Assembly: GCA_904502025.1 (NCBI GenBank)
Contig: CAJGDJ010000022.1
Location: forward strand, 1 to 31,220
DNA from: an uncultured Muribaculaceae bacterium
GTDB taxonomy: Bacteria > Bacteroidota > Bacteroidia > Bacteroidales > Muribaculaceae
Direction of reading: 5' to 3'
DNA length: 31,220 nucleotides
Shown here: positions 15,981 through 23,087 of the stretch, piece by piece
How the letters are laid out: each line of letters opens with the position of its first letter
How positions within the stretch are numbered: position 1 is the first letter of the stretch
Notes under the pieces: generated by a model
Seen by the model: only the letters and a program-made list of their open reading frames with translations
What the model was told of the DNA's origin: nothing
Databases searched by the model: none
Program-made: the position numbers and the translations under genes

Positions 15981-16835
15981 CTATACCTTATCTAAATCCC
16001 TACGGGGGAAAGCATCAATAAAACTTCCGGGGGTAGAATTATATATGTTTACCTTTTTATGGATTGCATATCGCTGAATCTCATGATAAGCCTTAAATGC
16101 CACATAAAAGCTATAAACAATCTGATGCAAAGGATATTTCAAATAATCCACTTTTATACGTTTTTCCTCCTTTTCATCTTCTTTATAAAAGTGCGGCTGA
16201 ACCGATACAACTTCATTTTGCTCATTCACTGACAATGTTTTAGTCCAAGAATGATCTGCCCCGGTAACATATATATTGCCATAGCCCATAGTTATTGCAA
16301 TCATTATCGATGGTATCAGCACATTGCGTGGGCGTGGCATTCCCCGACCCGACGAATAAGCCCAATTTTCAAACCATTCAAAACCCTCAACAGCCAAGAA
16401 GTTAAAGTATTCTATATCAATATTTGAATTTTCTATTACAAAACCATACTTCTTTGCATCAAATGGCAAAAACAGAGTCATCTGCCAACTCACTTTGGCA
16501 AGATTATCTCGCAATTTCTTCACATTATCATCGTCACTTGAAACAAAAAAATGGGGGTCGGCAAGGACATAATAACGTGGTTGTAAATTCGAAAACTCAG
16601 GAGCATTTGCGGCAAAGTTTACCGCCAACGTTGGAATAGACTTCAGTACATCGGCATACTTAGAGATAGTGCCATTCAATGAAGGACCATTTCCCATTAT
16701 AATTATAGCCTCATCTTTACTTGCACATCGAGAAATCGTCGAACGATGCGAATGCAGCACAAGCTTTACTACACTTTTTAGCGAATTAGAAAAATCGCCA
16801 ACCCACATAGCTATTTTTTCAGAGACTGTTTTCAT
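15981..16835 (-). CDS. GNGPSL-motif protein, DUF115/GT42-like, candidate glycosyltransferase
   Basis: The 284-residue protein has no signal peptide. A Rossmann-like segment IIIMGNGPSLNG lies at about residues 45-56, followed by YYVLADPHFF (about 106-115). The conserved block VLIPSIMIAITMGYGNIYVTGADHSW is at about 185-210, and the end reads VNIYNSTPGSFIDAFPR. GNGPSL plus a later 'ALGY+EIYLSG+D' block is the pattern of DUF115/MptE-like proteins and of GT42 sialyltransferases such as Campylobacter CstII. It is the last gene of a glycan operon and lies 565 bp from NeuC/NeuA-like genes. A nonulosonic-acid transferase is therefore a fair hypothesis but not proven. Its start overlaps the SDR gene by 17 nt. 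Confidence 0.65.
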   Translation of the reverse strand: MKTVSEKIAMWVGDFSNSLKSVVKLVLHSHRSTISRCASKDEAIIIMGNGPSLNGTISKYADVLKSIPTLAVNFAANAPEFSNLQPRYYVLADPHFFVSSDDDNVKKLRDNLAKVSWQMTLFLPFDAKKYGFVIENSNIDIEYFNFLAVEGFEWFENWAYSSGRGMPRPRNVLIPSIMIAITMGYGNIYVTGADHSWTKTLSVNEQNEVVSVQPHFYKEDEKEEKRIKVDYLKYPLHQIVYSFYVAFKAYHEIQRYAIHKKVNIYNSTPGSFIDAFPRRDLDKV

Positions 16836-17700
16836 CGTAATTATGAGTTCGCAGATATTCTATTACACTATTTGGCTTCCAATCAATCACATTTAAGATT
16901 GCATCGGAGTTAAAAGTCAATGTTTGTGTCAAATGTGATAATTTTTGAGTTGTGATAGGAGCTGAATACCCTATAATATCTCCTATTTTTGCCACATATT
17001 TCACAAACGACATTGGCACTGTGTAAATCCGCTTGTCCCCCATGCGATAAGCCAAAGCTTCAGCAAAATCATTAACCATAGGGCTAACCCCATCTGTTAT
17101 ATTATACACACCGCCTATCGACGAAATTCCTCTAACAACTCTCGACACATCTGTTGCATGAATTACACTTCGACGAGCCTCGTTCCCTTTTATATGGAAA
17201 TAATACCCATGATATATCCCGTTGACCATCGAACGCAGCAACCCTTTCATTCGTGTACCCACAATTAATGGAGGACGAAGTATGGTTAATATTACAGCAT
17301 GTTTATTGCACCATTCTTTCAAAAACTGCTCAGCATTATATTTTGATTTCCCATACTCTGTTTTAGGAACTATAGGTGTTGATTCATCATAATCCTCCCC
17401 ACTCTCTTTGCCATAGACTTGCACTGAAGAAATAAAAACAAATTCACGTGGGGGATTATTCTCTAATCCCTTACACAAATTGCGGGTTCCTCTATGATTA
17501 ACAGCTTCAGCCTTATCGGGACGAGGATCTCCGGCCGCATGAATCACAATATCAAATTGACGATTAAACGTGGGCAACGACGTTGACAAATCACAAACGA
17601 CATCATTGTGAGGATTCAACCCCAACGTCGTAACATCGCAGTCGCTAAACTCATGACATAAATACCTACCCAAGAAACCACATGAGCCGGTAATCAACAC
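16819..17700 (-). CDS. NAD-dependent epimerase/dehydratase (SDR family)
   Basis: An extended-SDR protein with LITGSCGFLG (GxxGxxG) at the very start, DIVIHAAGDPRP, FVFISSVQVYG and the catalytic YGKSK. It should act on a nucleotide sugar (4-epimerase, 4,6-dehydratase or 4-reductase type); the exact reaction cannot be read. The best start in frame is GTG at 17700 (293 residues), which places the Rossmann strand at residue 2. The upstream in-frame codons (…SSKI) look like natural continuation of that strand, so a non-ATG start such as ATT 17724 is possible. It lies 23 nt after the GT2 gene and overlaps the next gene by 17 nt. Confidence 0.85.
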   Translation of the reverse strand: MLITGSCGFLGRYLCHEFSDCDVTTLGLNPHNDVVCDLSTSLPTFNRQFDIVIHAAGDPRPDKAEAVNHRGTRNLCKGLENNPPREFVFISSVQVYGKESGEDYDESTPIVPKTEYGKSKYNAEQFLKEWCNKHAVILTILRPPLIVGTRMKGLLRSMVNGIYHGYYFHIKGNEARRSVIHATDVSRVVRGISSIGGVYNITDGVSPMVNDFAEALAYRMGDKRIYTVPMSFVKYVAKIGDIIGYSAPITTQKLSHLTQTLTFNSDAILNVIDWKPNSVIEYLRTHNYDENSL

Positions 17701-17723
17701 TATTTTAGAAGAAGTTGCCGTAA

Positions 17724-18482
17724 TTATTTCGTTTTTCTTAAAAGTTTCAAAGTGTAAAGATACCGTTTTATTAGCATATACACACTAACATAGCATGAAT
17801 TTTCTTTCAACGCTCGATATTTTTCTCGATTATTTGTAAAAATTTGATGATATAATTGCGTTGATAACCCTCCGGTAGTCATTGTTACCATATCCAATGG
17901 CAAATATTGGCCCTCTAATTTATTAACCACAATCAATCTTAAAAACATATCGAAATCGGCTCCAATCAAATAATCTTCTTTGTATATGCCATATTTCTCG
18001 AATAATTCACGACGCATATATAATGATGGGTGTGGAGGTGCAATCCCCTGCAACAACAACTCTTTTGAAATCCGCGAAGCCGAATAATATCTCACAACCT
18101 TATCTCTATTACCTTTGACATATTTCACATCTCCATAAACAAATGGGACTGTTTTATCTTCAAAGAGTTTTGCCACTTTTGCCACAACATCAATCGAAGA
18201 AAAATAATCATTTCCATGCAATAATCCCACTACATTCCCCGACGACATTTTTATCCCCTTATTTATAGCACTATACACACCATTATCAGGCTCGCTTATA
18301 TATTTAATAATCGATGAATATTTTTGAGCATACTCTTTTATAATCTCCAAAGACCCATCAGTACTTGCTCCATCAACGATTATATATTCAATATTCTCAT
18401 ACGTTTGAGAAATAACACTTTCAATCGTTTTTGCAATCAAGTTACAATTATTGCGAGTTGCTGTTATTATTGATATTTTCAC
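17724..18482 (-). CDS. Family 2 glycosyltransferase
   Basis: A 252-residue GT-A fold transferase: SIITATRNN at the start, IIVDGASTDGS, ISEPDNGVYSAINKGI, and a DxD-like LLHGNDYF, then GADFDMFLRL. These match small GT2 enzymes of the WcaA/WcaE type that add one sugar to a lipid-linked glycan. I start it at GTG 18482, which overlaps the preceding TGA as GTGA, and not at the in-frame ATG 18557 inside the previous gene. The GTG has a strong Shine-Dalgarno sequence seven nt upstream and puts the first beta-strand at residue 2. Translation is probably coupled to the upstream membrane protein. Confidence 0.88.
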   Translation of the reverse strand: MKISIITATRNNCNLIAKTIESVISQTYENIEYIIVDGASTDGSLEIIKEYAQKYSSIIKYISEPDNGVYSAINKGIKMSSGNVVGLLHGNDYFSSIDVVAKVAKLFEDKTVPFVYGDVKYVKGNRDKVVRYYSASRISKELLLQGIAPPHPSLYMRRELFEKYGIYKEDYLIGADFDMFLRLIVVNKLEGQYLPLDMVTMTTGGLSTQLYHQIFTNNREKYRALKENSCYVSVYMLIKRYLYTLKLLRKTK

Positions 18483-19915
18483 AACAATACTCCTTTCTGC
18501 ACAATATACCCTAAAGCCAAGCCAATCACAAGAAGCATGCCGTAGCTCCAGCACCACACTTTCAGTCTCAATTTATTAAGCTCTTGCCACTTTGCAACAA
18601 CAAACACTGCCGCCGGAATAATCAATGACAACAAAGGTAAAGCGTAGCGTGAAACCGTTCCGGCAAACAGAAAAGCAGGCACAAGCCACATCAACATGCC
18701 CCATATTATGATACGCTGAAGCCGTATAGAAGCACGACGCATTTCAAATACAATAAAATATAATATCAGCCCGCCAATCAAATACCATGGATATGAAATA
18801 TGAGCATAAGCAAGTGTATAGCCAAATTGAATATCATCACAAAATCCCCAAGGTAGAGGTATGAGATACTGAACTGCCGCAGTCATCGGCAATAATGCCA
18901 CTTTTTTCCACCAAGGATACCCCAAATAACCATCTACCATCATGTTATACATTTGATGGTCTTCATTGCCTATAAAGAAGTATCCGTTTAATCCTTTTCC
19001 TCCAATTATTTTAGTGGCGACTTGGGGCATTTGTGAATAATCACTATACAAGAACGTAGATTCTCCAAACCAACAACACACACAAATCAGGAGCAATACA
19101 CCACTCAACACCATATTCCGTTTTTGCCACTTGGTCATCATCACTATCCCAACAACAACCATTATCAAGTAATTAAATCGCAATATCGTCAGCAAAATAC
19201 CCCCCACAAAAAACAGTGCAAATAATTTAATTAAGCGTGTTTTAGATATGTCCGATTGTGAAATCGACACTATAACATATGCAATCAATGAAAACGAGAA
19301 TATCAACCCTGCTTCTTTCAACAACAAAGTCCCGGAATTCAAAAAATAACACACCGATGAAGTCATTATCATTGCACATGTTGCAATCCAACTATCACTT
19401 CGTGGTGTTTGTCCTTGCAGAATTCTATACGTTATACCTCCACTCAATATAATTCCGATTAACACAAAAAGCATATTTAGCACCATCGGAGCTACTATTG
19501 TTTCTCCGGTAATACTCCATATCCACGAAATCAGCATCCCATATCCATGATTTTTCACATCAACCGCCACCCCTGCACTATGACCAACCGTATATAATGC
19601 ATCGTAATAATACCTAAATGCGTCAGGATTATGTAATATTGGCAATTGCGTTGTGCCACCGCTATAGATTGTAAAATAATGCACATTTGCAACTACCCCA
19701 ACTGAAAGCACCATCGAAACAATCAGCAAAGTCCACCAACCGGCATTATTTTTCCATTGCGTAGAATTATACACTATCGACACAACAATCCACACGCCCA
19801 ACATTGCCAATAATGTAGGCATAACCGAAGCTCCCGGCATCAGCAATAATGACATTAATGCCACGAGGATATAGATACATTGTGCAAAAATAAATGCCTT
19901 ATTAGTTAAAATCAT
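18479..19915 (-). CDS. Polytopic membrane protein of a surface-glycan operon
   Basis: The 478-residue protein has about 11 to 12 hydrophobic segments and one long extracytoplasmic loop near residues 75-110 (IYSGGTTQLPILHNPDAF) plus another at about 300-330. This fits oligosaccharide polymerases (Wzy-like) or GT-C glycosyltransferases that use lipid-linked donors. I cannot choose between them. It leads the operon of GT2, SDR and GNGPSL protein, and its stop overlaps the GT2 start. A -7 box ends only four nt before its ATG, so the message may be leaderless. Confidence 0.7.
   Translation of the reverse strand: MILTNKAFIFAQCIYILVALMSLLLMPGASVMPTLLAMLGVWIVVSIVYNSTQWKNNAGWWTLLIVSMVLSVGVVANVHYFTIYSGGTTQLPILHNPDAFRYYYDALYTVGHSAGVAVDVKNHGYGMLISWIWSITGETIVAPMVLNMLFVLIGIILSGGITYRILQGQTPRSDSWIATCAMIMTSSVCYFLNSGTLLLKEAGLIFSFSLIAYVIVSISQSDISKTRLIKLFALFFVGGILLTILRFNYLIMVVVGIVMMTKWQKRNMVLSGVLLLICVCCWFGESTFLYSDYSQMPQVATKIIGGKGLNGYFFIGNEDHQMYNMMVDGYLGYPWWKKVALLPMTAAVQYLIPLPWGFCDDIQFGYTLAYAHISYPWYLIGGLILYFIVFEMRRASIRLQRIIIWGMLMWLVPAFLFAGTVSRYALPLLSLIIPAAVFVVAKWQELNKLRLKVWCWSYGMLLVIGLALGYIVQKGVLL
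18490..18497 (-). promoter_or_regulatory. Strong Shine-Dalgarno site deciding the GT2 start
   Basis: GAAAGGAG on the minus strand ends seven nt before GTG 18482. Such clear Shine-Dalgarno sequences are uncommon in Bacteroidetes. It lies inside the end of the upstream membrane-protein gene and supports the short form of the glycosyltransferase. Confidence 0.65.
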
Positions 19916-19919
19916 AGCA

Positions 19920-19927
19920 CAAACTTA
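19920..19927 (-). promoter_or_regulatory. -7 box adjoining the start codon of the membrane-protein gene
   Basis: TAAGTTTG on the minus strand ends at 19920, with only four nt before ATG 19915. Transcription would begin at or next to the start codon. A TTTG lies 23 nt upstream of the box, slightly further than normal. Confidence 0.5.
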
Positions 19928-19961
19928 ATTATTTTTAGTCAATTTTACTACAAATAACATA

Positions 19962-19977
19962 TATTTTTGTAAATTTG
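19962..19977 (+). promoter_or_regulatory. Two abutting -7 boxes ahead of glsA
   Basis: TATTTTTG (19962-19969) and TAAATTTG (19970-19977) both match TAnnTTTG and lie back to back. The second ends four nt before ATG 19982. Either the mRNA is leaderless, or translation begins at the second Met codon (20000). No -33 TTTG is present at normal spacing for either box. Confidence 0.5.
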
Positions 19978-19981
19978 CAAA

Positions 19982-20836
19982 ATGAATGAATCATCAGTAA
20001 TGCAAATTAACGTTGATGAGGTGTTGCGTCAAAGGCTGTCGCGACATTATAAATTTATCCCAAAATTCATCATTCGTTGGGTAGAACGCACTATATGCCA
20101 AGAAAGAATGAACGAGCTTTTAGTTCGACTTCATGGCAAAAAAGATGCCGACTTTTGCAATGGACTATTGAGAGAACTCAATATTACCGTAAATGTTAAT
20201 GGAGTAGAAAGACTACCCTCTCGCGAAAATCGCAGAGTTGTTATCGTGTCAAACCACCCACTTGGTGGACTTGATGGCATAGCCTATATTGACCACATAA
20301 CCAAATTATACGGAGGAAAAATTCATTTTATCGTAAACGACATTCTCATGGTATTAAAACCATTGCATGGCGTGTTTCTCCCAATCAACAAACATGGCAA
20401 ACAAAGTCGCCAATCATTCAAAGCAATTGAAGAAGCGTTTGCCGGCAATGACCCAATAATAATTTTCCCGGCAGGCTTAGTGTCTCGTCGCAGCAAAGAT
20501 GGTGGCATTGCCGATCTTCGTTGGCAAAAAATGTTTGTAAACAAATGTATCGAACATCAACGCGATGTCATTCCAATGTTCTTTGGTGGGGAAAATTCTC
20601 CATATTTCTATAACTTTGCGAAATTTCGCAAAAATTTAGGAATTAAATTTAATATCGAAATGGTTTATCTCCCTCGCGAAATGGTTCATAGCGAAAATGC
20701 TGTTTATTCGATCACTATTGGCGACATGATTCCATGGGAGGTCCTTAAGCCTTCAAATGGGAAGAACACCCAGACCATAGCCGACGAAGTGAGAGAGATT
20801 GTATATAAGTTAAAAACTAAATACAGCATCAACTGA
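19982..20836 (+). CDS. glsA: Glycine-lipid O-acyltransferase (GlsA-like LPLAT)
   Basis: The 284-residue lysophospholipid-acyltransferase-family protein has the acyltransferase block SNHPLGGLDG with His92 and Asp98, then a FPAG segment (IIIFPAGLVSRR). The His-Asp spacing is HX5D, not the textbook HX4D. It is followed after 15 nt by an OlsB-type N-acyltransferase. In Bacteroides thetaiotaomicron the paired genes glsA and glsB make glycine lipids: GlsB N-acylates glycine with a 3-hydroxy fatty acid and GlsA adds the second acyl chain. The pairing makes this assignment likely. The protein should be membrane-associated. Met7 at 20000 is a possible alternative start because the -7 box lies so close to 19982. 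Confidence 0.78.
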   Translation: MNESSVMQINVDEVLRQRLSRHYKFIPKFIIRWVERTICQERMNELLVRLHGKKDADFCNGLLRELNITVNVNGVERLPSRENRRVVIVSNHPLGGLDGIAYIDHITKLYGGKIHFIVNDILMVLKPLHGVFLPINKHGKQSRQSFKAIEEAFAGNDPIIIFPAGLVSRRSKDGGIADLRWQKMFVNKCIEHQRDVIPMFFGGENSPYFYNFAKFRKNLGIKFNIEMVYLPREMVHSENAVYSITIGDMIPWEVLKPSNGKNTQTIADEVREIVYKLKTKYSIN

Positions 20837-20851
20837 TGCACATAAAATCAG

Positions 20852-21787
20852 ATGGAACAAGAAATTATAGATGCCATACCCTTATCTCTTATAGAAGCTG
20901 AATTAACAGAGGAACGCTTCTTACGCGACACAAATAAGGGCGGAAATAAAATTTACATCGTAGATGCTTTCAATTCTCCAAACATAATGAAAGAGATTGG
21001 GCGTTTGCGTGAAATTGCATTTCGTACAGGAGGTGGTGGCACCGGGAAAGATTGCGACATTGACGAGTTTGACACAATGGAAAATCCGTGTCAACAACTA
21101 ATTGTGTGGGATCCTGATGCGAAGCTTATTTTAGGTGGTTATCGTTTTATTACCGGAAAAAACATCAAAATATCTTCAAGTGGTGTTCCTCATATTGCAA
21201 CATCTCACTTATTCAACTTCTCTCCCCAATTTCTCAACGACTATCTACCATACACCCTGGAGCTTGGTCGTTCGTTTGTTCGTCTTGAATACCAATCATC
21301 AAAGGCCGGAGCGAAAGCTCTATATGCCCTTGACAACCTTTGGGACGGGCTTGGAGCCTTAACGGTGGTACACCCTGAAATAAAATACTATTTTGGCAAA
21401 GTTACGATGTACCCAAGCTATCCCGAATGTTGCCGAAATATGATATTATATTTCCTTCACAAATATTTCCCCGACAACGACAACTTAGTTACCCCAATTA
21501 ATCAATTGGAAACTAATACAAACACTTCCGACATGGAAAATCTTTTCGTTGGAGGCTGCTACAAGGAGGACTACAAGATTCTCAACCAAACTATTCGTGA
21601 ATGTGGGCACAACATTCCTCCATTGGTAAACGCTTACATGAATTTGTCGCCATCAATGAAAATGTTTGGTACTGCAATCAATGATGAATTTGGAGACGTT
21701 GAAGAGAGTGGCATTCTTATCACTATCGATGACATATTTGAAGATAAGAAACAACGCCACATCGACACATTTATCGAGTCTCATTAA
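20852..21787 (+). CDS. glsB: Glycine-lipid N-acyltransferase (GlsB-like, OlsB family)
   Basis: The 311-residue protein belongs to the GNAT-fold OlsB/hemolysin-type acyltransferases. Landmarks are RLREIAFRTGGGGTG, DEFD, LIVWDPDAKLILGGYR, the family block LELGRSFVRLEYQ, and a late YPECCRNMILYFL segment. Such enzymes transfer a 3-hydroxyacyl chain from acyl-ACP to an amino acid (ornithine in OlsB, glycine in GlsB). It follows glsA by 15 nt in one operon. A glycine-lipid role is inferred from the pair and the Bacteroidales setting. An ornithine lipid product cannot be excluded from sequence alone. Confidence 0.78.
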   Translation: MEQEIIDAIPLSLIEAELTEERFLRDTNKGGNKIYIVDAFNSPNIMKEIGRLREIAFRTGGGGTGKDCDIDEFDTMENPCQQLIVWDPDAKLILGGYRFITGKNIKISSSGVPHIATSHLFNFSPQFLNDYLPYTLELGRSFVRLEYQSSKAGAKALYALDNLWDGLGALTVVHPEIKYYFGKVTMYPSYPECCRNMILYFLHKYFPDNDNLVTPINQLETNTNTSDMENLFVGGCYKEDYKILNQTIRECGHNIPPLVNAYMNLSPSMKMFGTAINDEFGDVEESGILITIDDIFEDKKQRHIDTFIESH

Positions 21788-21845
21788 TTTGGGCATAAAA
21801 ACAAACAATACTTGTCAACCATTTTAGAGCTATGCGACAAAATGA

Positions 21846-21877
21846 TTGACTTTTTATTTTTTAATCAGTTAAATTTG
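21846..21877 (+). promoter_or_regulatory. Promoter of the DUF4465 gene, near-leaderless
   Basis: TTG (21846-21848), 21 nt, then TAAATTTG (21870-21877). The box ends seven nt before ATG 21885, so the predicted leader is about 0-3 nt. Confidence 0.6.
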
Positions 21878-21884
21878 TATTGAA

Positions 21885-22679
21885 ATGAAAATATTTAATT
21901 TTTTATGCAATGGTGCAATATTGGCTCTTGCATTATGTTCAATAACAGCTTGTAGCGATGACTCATGCGACGATTTTTATGATGTCATAAAAATCGACTT
22001 TAGCACTATGCCCAACATTCCCTTTAACGAAGAGGGCTACTGGGAAGGTGTTTATGACACTACTACAACAAAATTCACTATAAATGAAATTACATTCAGC
22101 CACCAAGCCTCTGCCACAGAATGGGAAGGATACACATATTATTCGTGGTATGGTTTCTGTCCATCTAAAGTTACCGACAATACCGACTATAGTAATAGCG
22201 ATTGGACTTCTCATCAATGGGGAGCTATAACCGGAAGTGGTCTATCCGGAACTAATGACCCATATATTTTAGGATTCTGGAACTCAAGTGAAAGAACCGA
22301 TTCTATTCCAGAGACACCAGCATGCCACATAACATACGAAGGAGGTGCATTTACCCCAAAAGAAATATATATAACAAATAGTGCTTGGGGATATTATGCA
22401 ATGAAGAATGGCTCAGCATTCAATAAGCAGTTTTGTGAAAACGACTGGTGCATTCTTCACATATACGGAGTTAAAAACAAAGAGATAACAGGCAACGTCA
22501 ATGTTCCTCTTGCCAATGGCTCTGAGATTCTTAATACATGGAAATGCGTTGATTTAACTCCTCTTGGCAACAATATAGAGATGATTTACTTCCAAATCAC
22601 CTCAAGCGATACCGGCTCGTGGGGCATGAACAACCCGGCATTCTTTTGCCTCGATAATTTTACAATAACAATTAACTGA
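21885..22679 (+). CDS. DUF4465 domain lipoprotein
   Basis: A 264-residue protein with a lipobox (ITAC, Cys23) and a DUF4465 domain over the rest. The domain is recognisable from WEGVYDTTTTKF, YYSWYGFCPSKVTDN, the ITYEGGAFTPKEIYITNSAWGYYAM region and the closing FCLDNFTITIN. It should be a surface-exposed beta-sandwich. DUF4465 proteins often sit in Bacteroidetes cobalamin-uptake loci. Here a BtuB-type locus lies about 2 kb further on, beyond a regulator gene and on the other strand, so a link to B12 is suggestive only. It has its own promoter and terminator. Confidence 0.82.
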   Translation: MKIFNFLCNGAILALALCSITACSDDSCDDFYDVIKIDFSTMPNIPFNEEGYWEGVYDTTTTKFTINEITFSHQASATEWEGYTYYSWYGFCPSKVTDNTDYSNSDWTSHQWGAITGSGLSGTNDPYILGFWNSSERTDSIPETPACHITYEGGAFTPKEIYITNSAWGYYAMKNGSAFNKQFCENDWCILHIYGVKNKEITGNVNVPLANGSEILNTWKCVDLTPLGNNIEMIYFQITSSDTGSWGMNNPAFFCLDNFTITIN

Positions 22680-22711
22680 TATATTAGCCAAATTGTCTTT
22701 AGAAATTTTAG

Positions 22712-22746
22712 TGGCGACACCCATAATGGAATGTCGCCATGTTTTT
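22712..22746 (+). terminator. Intrinsic terminator of the DUF4465 gene
   Basis: TGGCGACA (22712-22719) pairs perfectly with TGTCGCCA (22732-22739), and TGTTTTTAT follows. It lies 33 nt after the stop codon. Confidence 0.85.
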
Positions 22747-22779
22747 ATTTCTGATAATATGATTATTCTCAACCTACAA

Positions 22780-22945
22780 CAAAACAACGAGTAGCATCTC
22801 ACGAAGCCACTCGTTATTTTTTGACCCATAAGTCAAAATAATACTAACATAAAACAATCTTTTACCTAAATCTAATACCTAAAAATAATTATTTCTAATT
22901 AACCCTAATTTTCAATATATATGTTTACACGATTTTTCTTGTTGA
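22780..22945 (-). ncRNA. Candidate small RNA B (paralogue of small RNA A)
   Basis: This lies in the 408-nt gap between convergent genes. A minus-strand -7 box (22958-22951) is followed by about 165 nt without a plausible ORF. The RNA would hold six TTAG motifs, including TTAGGGTTA (22908-22900) and TTAGATTTAG (22875-22866). Then come the 13-mer TGTTTTATGTTAG (22856-22844), a 5-bp hairpin TTGAC/GTCAA (22836-22821) and the terminal stem at 22815-22786. Candidate A has the same elements in the same order and with the same 3' spacing (7-10 nt, then 4-5 nt). I see nothing between 22978 and 23087 except AT-rich sequence. Confidence 0.5.
22786..22822. terminator. Second hairpin, shared by DUF4465 region and candidate small RNA B
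   Basis: AACGAGT (22786-22792) pairs with ACTCGTT (22809-22815), extended by GC/GC across one mismatch. On the plus strand ATTTTTTG follows; on the minus strand GTTTTGTTG follows. It can back up the terminator at 22712 and can end the minus-strand candidate RNA that starts near 22945. Confidence 0.7.
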
Positions 22946-22950
22946 CATTA

Positions 22951-22977
22951 CAAAATTACAACTCATTTTGCAATGAG
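22951..22977 (-). promoter_or_regulatory. Promoter of small RNA B with a dyad in the spacer
   Basis: TAATTTTG (22958-22951, minus strand) is the -7 box. Immediately upstream, within the -33 to -7 spacer, is a perfect 6-bp dyad CTCATT-TTGC-AATGAG (22962-22977), which could be an operator. No TTTG -33 element is seen, which would fit regulated expression. Confidence 0.45.
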
Positions 22978-23087
22978 ATTCTCACATTAAACTACAATAT
23001 AGACAAATATTATCCCGGTTTTAATGTAATCGTCTATAAATAAACCATTTAACAAAACGCAAATCCTGTAAAAATATAGGTGTTTTA

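Noticed and set aside
15883..16077. A 64-residue plus-strand frame starting ATG 15883
   Set aside because: It runs through the terminator hairpin at 15918-15949 and then antisense to the end of the GNGPSL gene. Its sequence looks non-protein.
18483..18557. Start of the GT2 gene at ATG 18557
   Set aside because: The 25 extra residues lie within the upstream gene and are not family-like. GTG 18482 has a strong Shine-Dalgarno sequence and a GTGA overlap.
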